In this document: in pieces, positions 1-9,032 of the stretch | Numbering within the stretch: position 1 is the first letter of the stretch | Layout: the number at the start of each line of letters is the position of its first letter | Assembly: GCA_905221215.1 (NCBI GenBank) | Contig: CAJNCI010000004.1 | Coordinates: 1-64,000 of the forward strand | Source: a bacterium | Lineage (GTDB): Bacteria; Bacillota; Bacilli; Lactobacillales; Streptococcaceae | Direction of reading: 5' to 3' | Length of the DNA: 64,000 nt | Translations under genes and position numbers: made by a program | The notes under the pieces: generated by a model | What the model was told of the DNA's origin: nothing | Seen by the model: only the letters and a program-made list of their open reading frames with translations | Database searches by the model: none

Positions 1-160
1 TATCAAAAAAGAAAGGACAAAATGTGTCCTTTCTCGATCTTAGCTTTTCTTCAACCCACTACAGTTGACAAAGAGCCTGAATATCAAAAAAGAAAGGACA
101 AATTTCGTCCTTTCTCGATCTTAGCTTTTCTTCAACCCACTACAGTTGACAAAGAACCTA
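1..160. repeat. Two tandem ~81-bp units resembling an IS terminus
   Basis: Two units (1-81 and 82-160) are almost identical. Each has a short dyad (GAAAGGACA / TGTCCTTTC) with a T-run on its minus-strand side, then TTCAACCCACTACAGTTG and ACAAAGAGCC or ACAAAGAACC. Read on the minus strand, a unit starts GGTTCTTTGTCAACTGTAGT and ends in a rho-independent-like hairpin. From memory this resembles the ends of ISL3-family elements (IS1167/IS1193) of streptococci; I cannot confirm that. No transposase is visible, and the element may continue left of the window. The hairpins face the 3' end of the minus-strand Rgg gene and could stop its transcript. Confidence 0.55.
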
Positions 161-261
161 TATTTTTTCTGAAAATAGAAACTCTAGCGCCTAGAAACTG
201 CTAATTATCAATCCATCTACAAGACTATTTATTTTTCGTCAATCGATGTAATGAGAATATA

Positions 262-1131
262 TTACAAATCTTTATTTGAAAGCTGATTTGCAAAATAGTT
301 CTTATAATATCTTGCACCATCTATATACTCTAAATCTTGTAAGATTGTAATACCTCTTTGGATTTTTTCAAGACCCTTATTTTTTACATTAAAAATAGTA
401 TCATAATACCCTTTAGCAATCATATAAATGATTTTAAGATAAGCTTCAGACTCTGGCAATTCTCGTTTGTCAATCTGAAAGATAAAATAGTCTGCTTTTA
501 ATTTATCCTTTCCCTCTATCGCTTTAAAGAGTCCATTAATCAAAATGGTATCAATACCGACTTTGTTACTAGGTAAAGAGCTTAATAAATCTGTCTTTTG
601 TAACATCTCCCTAGAATATTTAAAATAAAGGGGCAGAGGGAACAAAGTAGAAATCGTTGAAAATAATTCCAATTCATAATTCCCCCAGATATCAATAGTA
701 AAAAAATAGTCATAGAGAAAAGTCAGTTCTTCATCCGTTGCCCTTATTTCTGAATCAAAAAACACGAGAAGGCTTTTGATACGAATCATTTGTAAGAGAT
801 AGCTTTTTTTAGCACTTGATTTATACTTTTGAGTCGTCTCTTCATACAAGGATTGTAGAGAATCAATCCCTTCTCTGTCATATAGTTCCCAGAGATTTTC
901 CTGAAAAGCCAAAACCTGTTTCTGAGAAAAACCACGTACCAAGTACATAAATTCATTCAAATCAGAGTGGATGTTATCTAAGGCAGTAATCAATTTCATA
1001 GATGATAGGTCTGCTTCTCCGCGCTCAAATTTGCTCAGCATGGAATAAGTAAACTCTCCTCCCGTCGCCTCCTGTAGGGATATATTCCGACTCTTTCTCA
1101 ATTCTTTAAAAACTTCTCCCAGATTTTGCAT
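262..1131 (-). CDS. Rgg/MutR-family transcriptional regulator
   Basis: Stand-alone regulator of about 289 residues, the usual length for Rgg proteins. It has an N-terminal helix-turn-helix (roughly residues 5-60, including 'YSMLSKFERGEADL') and an all-helical C-terminal part of the kind that binds peptide pheromones. An upstream ATG six codons earlier is in frame, but GGGGAG lies directly before ATG-CAA-AAT, so I start at 1131. I searched both flanks for a small hydrophobic peptide partner and saw none; the downstream flank has been replaced by IS-like repeats, so a convergent pheromone gene could have been lost there. Family assignment is firm; the regulated genes are unknown. Confidence 0.85.
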   Translation of the reverse strand: MQNLGEVFKELRKSRNISLQEATGGEFTYSMLSKFERGEADLSSMKLITALDNIHSDLNEFMYLVRGFSQKQVLAFQENLWELYDREGIDSLQSLYEETTQKYKSSAKKSYLLQMIRIKSLLVFFDSEIRATDEELTFLYDYFFTIDIWGNYELELFSTISTLFPLPLYFKYSREMLQKTDLLSSLPSNKVGIDTILINGLFKAIEGKDKLKADYFIFQIDKRELPESEAYLKIIYMIAKGYYDTIFNVKNKGLEKIQRGITILQDLEYIDGARYYKNYFANQLSNKDL

Positions 1132-1260
1132 ATTGACTCCCCACAATTCTTAACTCTCTAACTCATAAAAGTAACGACTGATAGCAGTCAGTACAGAGAA
1201 TTTTAAGTCTTGACTGTACGACAAATCCTGTGAATGATGTACAGATTACCTAGTTCTTTT

Positions 1261-1953
1261 TTATTTATGACTTAATTTCTTAGTCAAGAAATCTCCCAAG
1301 AATTGGATTGTAAAGATAATCAAAATGATAATGATGGTTGCCAAGATAGTCACATCGTGATTGTAGCGGTTAAATCCATAAGCGATGGCTACGTTACCGA
1401 TACCACCAGCTCCAACTGCCCCAGCCATAGCTGTTTCTCCAACAAGGGAAATCAAGGTCACAGTCGTCACACGAATCAAATCTGGAAGACCTTCTGATAG
1501 GTAAACACCCACAATATCCCAGAAAGTCGCTCCGCTAGCTTGAGCCGCCTCAATGACACCACCATCTAACTCAGCCAAGACCACCTGCACCTGACGGGCA
1601 AAGAAGGCAAAGACCGCAAAAGATAGGGGTACGATAGCCGCATTTGGACCAATGCTTGTTCCTACGATTAGATGAGAGAAGGGTGACAAGACTGCCAAGA
1701 GAATGATAAAAGGAACCGCACGGAAAATGGAAGTAATCTTATCCAAAATCCAAAAAACAACTTTATTTTCCAAAACACCACCCGGCGCTGTCAAGACAAG
1801 GAAAAGACCTGCCACCAGCCCCAAGAAACCTCCAATGATAAAGGAAAGAACTGTCATATAAAGGGTTAGGTAAATGGCTGTTCCCCAGCCAGCCTGACCA
1901 GCCCAGCCCATTTTATAGACATTTGGTAAATAGGTTTGAATCAATGATTCCAT
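1261..1953 (-). CDS. metI: Methionine ABC transporter permease MetI
   Basis: Integral membrane permease of 230 residues with about five transmembrane segments and the conserved cytoplasmic EAA loop ('EAAQASGATFWDIVGVYLSEG', around residues 135-155) that docks on the ATPase. This is the usual size for the D-/L-methionine uptake (MUT) family. GGGAGGACAGTAAG precedes the ATG. It starts one base after metN ends, so the two are co-translated. Together with MetN and the lipoprotein MetQ (4479-5333) it forms a complete methionine importer at the cytoplasmic membrane. Confidence 0.92.
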   Translation of the reverse strand: MESLIQTYLPNVYKMGWAGQAGWGTAIYLTLYMTVLSFIIGGFLGLVAGLFLVLTAPGGVLENKVVFWILDKITSIFRAVPFIILLAVLSPFSHLIVGTSIGPNAAIVPLSFAVFAFFARQVQVVLAELDGGVIEAAQASGATFWDIVGVYLSEGLPDLIRVTTVTLISLVGETAMAGAVGAGGIGNVAIAYGFNRYNHDVTILATIIIILIIFTIQFLGDFLTKKLSHK

Positions 1954-1954
1954 C

Positions 1955-3016
1955 TTACTGTCCTCCCTTCAATACTTTTAGCTGTACGCCTGCTTGACGA
2001 ATGGCTTCTTGAGCACCTGCTAGCGCTGTTTTTTCACCTGACAAGACCACAACCAATTCTCCAACAGGAGTACCATCGAGAATTTCGATATTTCCATAGA
2101 GGATATTAGACGTTACTTGGTAACGCTTGTACAATTCATTCAAAAGTGGCTCGTCTGTTGAAGCACCTGCATACTTGAGTTGCACCAAGAGACTGTTTTC
2201 AGACAAGTGTTCCACGATTTCTTGCTTCTCAATCTTAACCATGGCTTCATCAATACCTGTAGCTGTTGAGATAAAGTCTTGAGTCAAAGGTTGTTTAGGG
2301 TCTGAGAAGATTTCAAGGACACTACCCTCTTCAATCAAATGACCGTCCTGCATAACTGCTACACGGTTGGCAATGTCTTTGACAATCTGCATTTCATGCG
2401 TAATCAAGACAACAGTCAAGCCTAATTTTTGGTTCAAATCTTGCAACAAGGCCAAAATCTGCTTGGTTGTCTTAGGGTCAAGGGCAGAAGTTGACTCGTC
2501 TGAAATCAAGATTTTCGGATCATTTGCCAAGGCACGCGCAATGGCCACACGCTGTTTTTGCCCTCCAGATAGTTGTGAAGGATAGTTTTCAGCACGGTCT
2601 GCCAAGCCAACCAAGTCCAACAACTTGGCTACTTTAGCCTTCTTTTCTTCCTTGCTGAGTCCAGAGTGTTTGAGGGCAAAGGCTACATTCTCCTCTGCTG
2701 TCTTTTGACTCATCAGGTTAAAATGCTGGAAAATCATCCCGATATCTTGACGTTTACGACGCAACTGCTCGGCCGTCAAGGTCACCTTACCATCAAAAAT
2801 CACATCGTCGTCAATGGTAATTTTCCCTGCAGATGGTTTTTGCAAGAGGTTAATCACCCGTACAAGGGTTGATTTCCCTGCTCCAGAATATCCAACGATT
2901 CCGTAGATATCTCCTTCTTGGATGTGAATGGTCACATCCTTGACCGCTGTGATGGTTCTCTTCTTTTGGTGAAAAGTCACATCAATCTGATCTAACTTGA
3001 TAATATCTCTACTCAT
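1955..3016 (-). CDS. metN: Methionine ABC transporter ATP-binding protein MetN
   Basis: ATPase of 353 residues. Walker A is 'GYSGAGKST' (about residues 42-50), the signature is '[15 protein letters not shown]' and Walker B is 'ILISDEST'. The last ~80 residues form a NIL-type regulatory domain, which in this family binds methionine and inhibits transport when the cell is replete. Its start overlaps the end of the peptidase gene by 8 bp and it is followed at once by metI, so peptidase, metN and metI are one transcription unit. Function is secure from motif content plus the metI/metQ context. Confidence 0.93.
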   Translation of the reverse strand: MSRDIIKLDQIDVTFHQKKRTITAVKDVTIHIQEGDIYGIVGYSGAGKSTLVRVINLLQKPSAGKITIDDDVIFDGKVTLTAEQLRRKRQDIGMIFQHFNLMSQKTAEENVAFALKHSGLSKEEKKAKVAKLLDLVGLADRAENYPSQLSGGQKQRVAIARALANDPKILISDESTSALDPKTTKQILALLQDLNQKLGLTVVLITHEMQIVKDIANRVAVMQDGHLIEEGSVLEIFSDPKQPLTQDFISTATGIDEAMVKIEKQEIVEHLSENSLLVQLKYAGASTDEPLLNELYKRYQVTSNILYGNIEILDGTPVGELVVVLSGEKTALAGAQEAIRQAGVQLKVLKGGQ

Positions 3017-4382
3017 AGCTTCTAATCAACTCCTCTACTAATTCAATATGGGTGTAGTAATCGGCGATTCGCACGTTTTCATCTCCACCATGGTCTCGGC
3101 TATTGGCATTTCCTAGACCGAAGGCCACCATTGGCACCTCTAGGGCATCAAAGACCGTATGCATAGGCCCTGTCCCCGCTGTTGTCGGCAAGACTGAAAC
3201 GCCCTGTGGATAGAATTTCTTGGCCAACTCGATCACATTAAGAATGGCTGGTGCGCTCATATCGCTTCGATAACTCATCTCTCCCAAGGTATAGTATAAT
3301 TCTACCTTATCAAAGCCATTTTTGTCTAGCTGTTTCCGAATTTTTTCCAGCACATCATGCGGTTCTAGGCCAGGAACCAAACGAACTTCTAGCTTAGCGC
3401 TGGCTTCTGCTGGTAAAATCGTTTTGACTCCTTGTCCTTGATAACCTGACTGAATCCCTTCGATATTAAGAGCTGGCTCGAAAAAGAAACGTTTTAGGAA
3501 GGCTGCGCGGTCCTCTTGTAAGAGAGGTAATTCCAAACCATAAATCTGGCTGATTTCCCCTGGATTGCGTTGAGCGTAGGTGTCCACCAAGGCCAATTCT
3601 CGTTCATTTGGTTCTTGAACTTCTTCGTACAAACCTTCAACCAAGATACGGCCATCTGCGGCACGAAGTGACTGTAGGGCTTGAAGGAGGTACCAAGGAG
3701 CTGATTCCACAACTCCTCCATAACTAGAGTGGATATCCACATCCGCACTTTTTACCTTGGCATCAAAGGTCACAATTCCTTTATTTCCACCAGAAATTTC
3801 TAACTGCTCCAAGGCATTCTTGGTCCCTTGTTCCCAAACTAACAAATCTGCGCCACGGAGTTTATCAGCGTGCTTTTCCAGATACTTATCTAGGTCTGTC
3901 GAAGCGGATTCCTCCGCTCCCTCCATGATAAAACTGATATTGACAGGCAGGTCATCGTGATGCTGCATGTATTTTCTCAAAGCACTCAAACGAGCTGTGA
4001 TATGCCCCTTGTCGTCATCAACCCCACGCCCATATATGAAGCCATTGCGCACCGAAAGCGTAAAGGGATCCTCTGTCCAGACCTGATCCCCGTCCGCTGG
4101 CACAGTGTCATAGTGGTTATAGAAAATCAAGGTTTTGGCATCTGGACGCGAACTCTTGAAATGCGCCATGACAAAAGGCGCCGTGTAAGTCTCATCAATC
4201 TCCACTTCAGCCCCAACACGCTTGAAAATCTCACCCAGATAGTTTGCGACTTCTTTAAGTCCCACCTGTTGGGCAAAGACCGATTTCTTAGAAATCAAGG
4301 TACGCAAAACCTCGAAATAATGCTGGGCTACATGATCTTTTTCAAATTTTTCAATCTGTTCTTGTTCACTAGGAAAAACCAT
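3009..4382 (-). CDS. M20-family metallopeptidase in the methionine operon
   Basis: 457-residue M20/M25/M40-type dipeptidase or deacylase. The metal-binding core is visible: '[11 protein letters not shown]', '[15 protein letters not shown]' with the catalytic Asp, '[10 protein letters not shown]' with the Glu-Glu pair, and a late His in '[10 protein letters not shown]'. A dimerisation domain lies between residues ~185 and 320. No signal peptide, so it acts in the cytoplasm. Its place between metQ and metN suggests that it releases methionine or related amino acids from small peptides or acylated forms, but the substrate is inference. The pneumococcal counterpart (SP_0150, from memory) has the same neighbours. 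The ribosome-binding site is weak (GAGAG). Confidence 0.85.
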   Translation of the reverse strand: MVFPSEQEQIEKFEKDHVAQHYFEVLRTLISKKSVFAQQVGLKEVANYLGEIFKRVGAEVEIDETYTAPFVMAHFKSSRPDAKTLIFYNHYDTVPADGDQVWTEDPFTLSVRNGFIYGRGVDDDKGHITARLSALRKYMQHHDDLPVNISFIMEGAEESASTDLDKYLEKHADKLRGADLLVWEQGTKNALEQLEISGGNKGIVTFDAKVKSADVDIHSSYGGVVESAPWYLLQALQSLRAADGRILVEGLYEEVQEPNERELALVDTYAQRNPGEISQIYGLELPLLQEDRAAFLKRFFFEPALNIEGIQSGYQGQGVKTILPAEASAKLEVRLVPGLEPHDVLEKIRKQLDKNGFDKVELYYTLGEMSYRSDMSAPAILNVIELAKKFYPQGVSVLPTTAGTGPMHTVFDALEVPMVAFGLGNANSRDHGGDENVRIADYYTHIELVEELIRSYE

Positions 4383-4441
4383 ATTCTCTCTACCTTTCTA
4401 TGAACTACTCTTCCTGACAATCCATGCTCTATACAAAAGCA

Positions 4442-4468
4442 AGAGGTGGAATTCTCTCTCCCACCTCC
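4442..4468 (-). terminator. Partial terminator between metQ and the peptidase gene
   Basis: On the minus strand AGGTGG and CCACCT arms enclose an AG-rich loop and are followed by CTTGCTTTTG. The hairpin lies in the 96-bp gap after metQ. An intercistronic terminator of this kind would give more binding protein than permease/ATPase, a common arrangement for ABC importers. The stem is short, so strength is uncertain. Confidence 0.5.
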
Positions 4469-4478
4469 CTGTTTCTTA

Positions 4479-5333
4479 TTACCAAACTGGTTGATCCAAA
4501 CCGTCTGATGTTTCTTCGATAACTTTTTTCACGTCATCTGTGTGGTAAGCTGCGATCACTTTCTTGATAGCATCAGCCTTAGGTGATGTTTCCCAATCTT
4601 TTTTCGCAACGATAATGTTGTACCATTGTTTTGAATTTTCATCAGCTTGTTCTTTGAAAAGTGCTTTCTTGTAGTCCAATTTTGCTTCTGTAACGAAGGT
4701 ATTGTTTACAACGGCAGCGTCAACTGATGACAATGAACGAGCTGTTTGGCTAGCGTCCAATTCAGTGATTTTCAAGTTCTTTGGATTTTCTTTGATGTTA
4801 GCAACTGTTGCAAGAGCAGTTCCTGAAACGTCCAATTTAATCAAGCCAGCTGATTGAAGCAAGTAAAGCGCACGGCTTTCGTTTGTAGCATCGTTCGGTA
4901 CAGCGATTTCTCCGTTTGCTGGGATGTCTTCTACTTTAGTGTACTTGTTGTCACTTCCATTCAAACCTGAGTAAAGGCGAATTGGAGAGATGTAAGTATC
5001 TGCAATCGCTACAAGGTCTTTCCCGTTTTCTTTGTTCCAGTTGTTCAAGAAGTTATAGTGTTGGAAAGCGTTCAAATCTACTTCGCCATCAGCAGTTGCC
5101 TTGTTTGGTTGTGAGTAGTCTGTGAACTCTGTAAATTCCAAAGTGATTCCGTCTTTTTTAACCAATTCTTGGATTTTATCCCAACGTTTTTCTTCAGAAC
5201 CGCTACGGTTAACAGTTGCGATTTTGATAGTTGTTGCATTGTCTGCTTTCTTTTCTGAGTTTCCGCAAGCTGCAAGAGCCAAACCTGCGACTGTAGCAAG
5301 GGCTGCTACACCAAGCCATTTTTTGATTTTCAT
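4479..5333 (-). CDS. metQ: Methionine-binding lipoprotein MetQ
   Basis: 284-residue NlpA/MetQ-type solute-binding lipoprotein. The N-terminus has a lysine-rich start, a hydrophobic core and the lipobox 'LALAACGN', so it would be lipidated and held on the outer face of the membrane. The body is the usual NlpA fold and ends 'SDGLDQPVW'. AAGGAGAAAGAATC precedes the ATG. It is the first gene of the metQ-peptidase-metN-metI unit and has its own promoter with an upstream CmhR-type palindrome. Role: delivers methionine to MetNI. Confidence 0.93.
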   Translation of the reverse strand: MKIKKWLGVAALATVAGLALAACGNSEKKADNATTIKIATVNRSGSEEKRWDKIQELVKKDGITLEFTEFTDYSQPNKATADGEVDLNAFQHYNFLNNWNKENGKDLVAIADTYISPIRLYSGLNGSDNKYTKVEDIPANGEIAVPNDATNESRALYLLQSAGLIKLDVSGTALATVANIKENPKNLKITELDASQTARSLSSVDAAVVNNTFVTEAKLDYKKALFKEQADENSKQWYNIIVAKKDWETSPKADAIKKVIAAYHTDDVKKVIEETSDGLDQPVW

Positions 5334-5364
5334 GATTCTTTCTCCTTAAAAATAATACCGTACT

Positions 5365-5432
5365 AGTATCTCACAATTTGTTTGATTTCACAAATTGTTA
5401 TTAGATAGTCAGATATATAGTTTAAAACTATA
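5365..5432 (-). promoter_or_regulatory. metQ promoter with CmhR/MetR-type operator
   Basis: On the minus strand TTGTGA (5388-5393), a 17-bp spacer and GATACT (5365-5370) form a promoter. Just upstream, 5416-5432 reads TATAGTTTTAAACTATA, a perfect 17-bp palindrome apart from its centre base. It matches the operator TATAGTTTSAAACTATA that I recall for the pneumococcal methionine regulator CmhR, except for T at the centre. The position upstream of -35 fits activation. A direct repeat of CAAATTGTGA-like sequence also spans the -35 area. Confidence 0.75.
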
Positions 5433-5446
5433 CCCCTAAAAACTGA

Positions 5447-5480
5447 GAAATCATCCACCTTATTCAGAATGGATGATTTC
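5447..5480 (-). terminator. Terminator after the second binding-protein gene
   Basis: An 11-bp perfect inverted repeat (GAAATCATCCA / TGGATGATTTC) with a 12-base loop, followed on the minus strand by TCAGTTTTTAG. It lies directly 3' of the 5487-6317 gene and just upstream of the metQ regulatory region, insulating the two. Confidence 0.75.
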
Positions 5481-5486
5481 AAGAAA

Positions 5487-6350
<864 letters not shown>

Positions 6351-6420
6351 TTAACAGAAAAAGAGCATTTACGCCATTATATGATATCTATCTCTGTGAT
6401 AGGTTTTCTTTATGGCTGAT

Positions 6421-6744
6421 TTAAAAGACCAAACGCAAGACGGCAATCAAGACCACTCCAAAGAGAACTGTTCCGACTAGATTACGGTAGCGAAAGGCTA
6501 CCCAAGCGGTTGGAAAGACTGCCAAGAAGTCCAGCCATTTGATTTGAGGAAGACTGCCAACCTTGCCTGTCACTACACTTGAAAGAATCAAGGCAAAGAT
6601 AATAGAAACGGGCAAGAACTTCAAAAAACGTTCAACAATCGCAGGCAAGCCCTTATACTTAACCAAGATGAAGGGAATCATACGGGGAATCCAAGTCACA
6701 AGACCAGAGAAAATAACTGCTAATAAAAGATACTTACTGACCAT
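6421..6744 (-). CDS. azlD: AzlD-family branched-chain amino-acid exporter subunit
   Basis: 107-residue membrane protein with about four hydrophobic segments and the AzlD N-terminal pattern ('VTWIPRMIPFILVKYKGLPAIVERFLKFLPVSI'). AzlD is the small partner of AzlC in two-subunit exporters of branched-chain amino acids. Its start overlaps the end of azlC by 11 bp, so they are translationally coupled. Confidence 0.85.
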   Translation of the reverse strand: MVSKYLLLAVIFSGLVTWIPRMIPFILVKYKGLPAIVERFLKFLPVSIIFALILSSVVTGKVGSLPQIKWLDFLAVFPTAWVAFRYRNLVGTVLFGVVLIAVLRLVF

Positions 6745-7429
6745 CTAAAACCACCCCCATTGTACAACCAAGTAGCGTCGCAAACAGAACAGCTAGTGAC
6801 TGAGACACCACTGTCAAGAGTAAAAAGAAGGACACCGCAACAACTGCTAGGATAATGAGCAGATTGCGGACAGGAATCCGTCTTTGCATAATCTGGAATT
6901 GCGAAGCAAAAATCCCGATGAACATCCCAACCAGGGCAAAATCCAAGCCAAAGATTTCTGGATTTGGCAGCAGGCCACCTAGAGCCGTTCCGACAACTGT
7001 TCCCACAAACCAAGCCACATAGCTGTTGAGATTGTTTCCGTGCATCCACATCGGATTGACCTTGTCTGTATGGGCTAACTCGCCCATCAAAACACCATAA
7101 GTCTCATCCGTCAAGATACTAGACATACCGATATTGTGCCAGAGACTGGTATGACGGAAATAAGTCGATGCATGCAAACTCAACAAAAAGAGACGCAAAT
7201 TAATCAAAAAGACCGTCATAGCAATAGCTGCCACAGGCGCTTGAACCGCAATCAGGGCTAACATGGCAAACTGGGCACTCCCAGCATAAACAAAGAGGCT
7301 CATCAAGCCCATCTCAACAGGTGTCACATAGGGCGCACCAATAATCCCACAGGCCAGTCCGATACTGATATAACCAAGGGCCGTTGGCATGGCTGCCTGC
7401 GCCCCCTCCCAAAATCCTTTTTCTTTCAT
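6734..7429 (-). CDS. azlC: AzlC-family amino-acid exporter, large subunit
   Basis: 231-residue LIV-E-family permease. The N-terminus 'FWEGAQAAMPTALGYISIGLACGIIG' and the central 'LSLHASTYFRHTSLWHNIGMSSILTDETYGVL' are typical of AzlC. Seven or so membrane segments are expected. AGGAGAAAG precedes the ATG. It forms a two-gene unit with azlD. Family knowledge supports export of branched-chain amino acids or analogues; nothing here fixes the exact substrate. Confidence 0.87.
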   Translation of the reverse strand: MKEKGFWEGAQAAMPTALGYISIGLACGIIGAPYVTPVEMGLMSLFVYAGSAQFAMLALIAVQAPVAAIAMTVFLINLRLFLLSLHASTYFRHTSLWHNIGMSSILTDETYGVLMGELAHTDKVNPMWMHGNNLNSYVAWFVGTVVGTALGGLLPNPEIFGLDFALVGMFIGIFASQFQIMQRRIPVRNLLIILAVVAVSFFLLLTVVSQSLAVLFATLLGCTMGVVLDGQ

Positions 7430-7810
7430 CTTTCTCCTCGTATTGTCTTAATAAGTAGGCTGAATCAGTTCCAGCCACAGCATGGACTATTATAACACAT
7501 TCAGGAAAGAGAAAAAAGTCTGCTGATTTTGACCATCATAAAAAGACTGGCAATTCAGTCTCAAACATATATTATATAAATTCTCCGCTAAACACTTTCA
7601 CGGATATTCAGGAGCATGAAAAAGGCGACTAGAAGAAATAGCAATAAAACAAAGCTAGTAGCAATAGTTACTAAAACTAAGATCATTTTTATGAAAAGGA
7701 TACCTAAAAATGCGATTACAAACAAATATAAGAGTATTCAGCAAGGAAATAAACTAGATGGGTAGAATACCTAGGAACACTCTTCCTAAAATATTACTAA
7801 GCAAATGAAA
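7430..7810. other. 381-bp AT-rich intergenic region without a supported gene
   Basis: Only short frames are present. A minus-strand frame of 28 codons from 7686 encodes a hydrophobic peptide but has no Shine-Dalgarno. I see no terminator with a clear stem, no tRNA and no repeat unit of known type. It may hold decayed sequence next to the peptide locus on its right. Confidence 0.5.
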
Positions 7811-8476
7811 TTACAGCAACGGTAAAATTTGACCAATACCATTGTAGACTATATGCAGTCCAATAGGCCAATAAATTGACTTTGTCATTCTAAATAAGAC
7901 TGCAAATATAAGACCTCCACCCATATAGAAGACAAAGTCTGTCAAGACCCAACCGTGATTACTAATGTGCGAGACCCCAAATAAAACAGCGGAACCAAGT
8001 ACATCTAGCCCCCATTTCTTTCCTTTTTCCAGAGCAGTCATCACTAATCCACGATAAATCATGTCTTCAAAAATGGGACCTGCAATCACAGGATAAAAAA
8101 AATACATCAAAAATGCCGTAGCTCCTGTAAAAGTAGGAGCAGCATGTTGATAAGAAATTTCATTTCGAGTAGGTGGGAAAAGAAAAAAGGTGACGAAATT
8201 CCAAACAACAAAAGCAAGCAGAGCTAGGAAGGAATAGAAAAGATAGGATCCTTTAAACTTTCTACTGTTGATTTTCTGCCATTTTCCTGACTTAACCATA
8301 GCAAAAAAAGCAATAAAAACGACAAGAAAATGCAACATCATATCCGACAGATAATAGCCAAAGTCAGATAGACCAAGAGCAAAGTCGCTAGATAAAACCA
8401 GACCACTGAACTTCTGGTCAGCAATAACTAGTAGAGCAGCTATAATAAAGTAGTAGCGTGAGATTATCTTTTTCAT
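7811..8476 (-). CDS. CPBP (CAAX-type) intramembrane metalloprotease
   Basis: 221 residues, very hydrophobic. The conserved motifs of the CPBP/Abi family are present: 'GPIFEDMIYRGLVMTAL' (E-[ED]-xxx-R), 'FGVSHISNH' with the metal His, and a final 'LHIVYNGIGQIL'. An in-frame ATG 18 codons upstream exists, but TAGGAGAAAATAGG before 8476 fixes the start. It sits directly behind a double-glycine peptide gene, with a terminator-like hairpin between. CPBP proteins near bacteriocin-like genes often give self-immunity or process the peptide; which applies here is not visible. Confidence 0.85.
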   Translation of the reverse strand: MKKIISRYYFIIAALLVIADQKFSGLVLSSDFALGLSDFGYYLSDMMLHFLVVFIAFFAMVKSGKWQKINSRKFKGSYLFYSFLALLAFVVWNFVTFFLFPPTRNEISYQHAAPTFTGATAFLMYFFYPVIAGPIFEDMIYRGLVMTALEKGKKWGLDVLGSAVLFGVSHISNHGWVLTDFVFYMGGGLIFAVLFRMTKSIYWPIGLHIVYNGIGQILPLL

Positions 8477-8505
8477 CCTATTTTCTCCTATATTACGAAA
8501 TAAAG

Positions 8506-8537
8506 AAAGCCCTAACCCAAACAAAGGCAAGGGCTTT
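8506..8537 (-). terminator. Intercistronic terminator or attenuator
   Basis: AAAGCCCT (8506-8513) and AGGGCTTT (8530-8537) form an 8-bp perfect stem; on the minus strand the 3' arm is followed by CTTTATTTCG. The hairpin lies between the peptide gene and the CPBP gene, so most transcripts may end after the peptide. Confidence 0.65.
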
Positions 8538-8542
8538 AAATA

Positions 8543-8731
8543 TCAATGACGACGATTAACAGTGGAAGAATCATGGTTAAAATATTTCTTCCAGAAATTA
8601 GTGATTGACCAAGGTGCTCCTAAGCCTACTCCAATTCCACCGCCTGGGTTAACCACAGTGTTGCCTCCTCTAACATCTTGCAACTCATCTTCTGTCAATT
8701 CCATCGTTTCTGCAAATTGTAAATTTAACAT
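8543..8731 (-). CDS. Double-glycine leader secreted peptide (VP1-like)
   Basis: 62-residue precursor. The leader runs from 'MLNLQFAETMELTEDEL' to 'QDVRGG', a typical double-glycine site for a peptidase-containing ABC exporter. The 39-residue product starts NTVVNPGGG, is glycine-rich early, carries two Trp, and ends in a charged 'NRRH'. AAGGAGTATAAAAG precedes the ATG. From memory, the pneumococcal VP1 peptide operon lies beside rgg144/shp144 and is followed by CPBP genes, which is the arrangement here. No exporter gene is adjacent, so export would rely on a transporter elsewhere (for example Com or Blp type). Bacteriocin, signal or matrix function is not decidable from sequence. Confidence 0.82.
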   Translation of the reverse strand: MLNLQFAETMELTEDELQDVRGGNTVVNPGGGIGVGLGAPWSITNFWKKYFNHDSSTVNRRH

Positions 8732-8810
8732 CTTTTATACTCCTTCAATTGTTTTCTTCTTGTAAACCACTTCTGCGACCTAGGATTTGCTTCAAATGTT
8801 TTACAAGGTC

Positions 8811-8920
8811 AGTATAACATGGAAATTGGCTTATTTTAGAAAATCGCATATTTGATATTTTTTCTTATAGAAATTTCACATTTGCGATTTTAGTAGATTT
8901 GATTATTTCACTGGTATAAT
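8811..8920. promoter_or_regulatory. Mirror-image divergent Rgg-regulated promoters
   Basis: Two 20-bp boxes face outward: 8840-8859 (AAAATCGCATATTTGATATT) and, in reverse orientation, 8872-8891 (reverse complement AAAATCGCAAATGTGAAATT). They match at 17 of 20 positions. Each lies exactly 23 bp from an extended -10: TGTTATACT on the minus strand (-10 at 8811-8816, toward the double-glycine peptide) and TGGTATAAT on the plus strand (-10 at 8915-8920, toward the pheromone gene). Neither promoter has a good -35, as expected when an activator is required. I infer that these are the binding sites of the adjacent Rgg with its pheromone. Confidence 0.75.
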
Positions 8921-8948
8921 AAAGTTACTACTAACAAGGAGGGATATA

Positions 8949-9032
8949 ATGATGAAGAAAAGAAAAATCCAACTGATACTCCTGCTTATTTCGGAGTGGG
9001 TTATCGTCTTCCCGTTTCTAATTAATCGATAA
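8949..9032 (+). CDS. SHP-type peptide pheromone precursor
   Basis: 27-residue peptide with a basic start (MMKKRK), a hydrophobic middle and the C-terminus EWVIVFPFLINR. From memory the active SHP144 pheromone of pneumococcus is EWVIVIPFLTNL, so the match is close. Such precursors are exported, trimmed, and re-imported by the oligopeptide permease to bind the cognate Rgg. AAGGAGGGATATA lies just upstream, and the gene has its own extended -10 promoter behind an Rgg-type box. Its last 11 bp overlap the 3' end of the convergent rgg gene. A second ATG directly follows the first. Confidence 0.85.
   Translation: MMKKRKIQLILLLISEWVIVFPFLINR

Noticed and set aside
22..204. 60-codon frame across the tandem repeat
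   Set aside because: It arises from the repeated unit itself (the same peptide appears twice) and has no start signal.
7600..7686. Short hydrophobic minus-strand frame in the gap after azlC
   Set aside because: 28 codons, no Shine-Dalgarno, no promoter, and no pheromone-like C-terminus next to a regulator.
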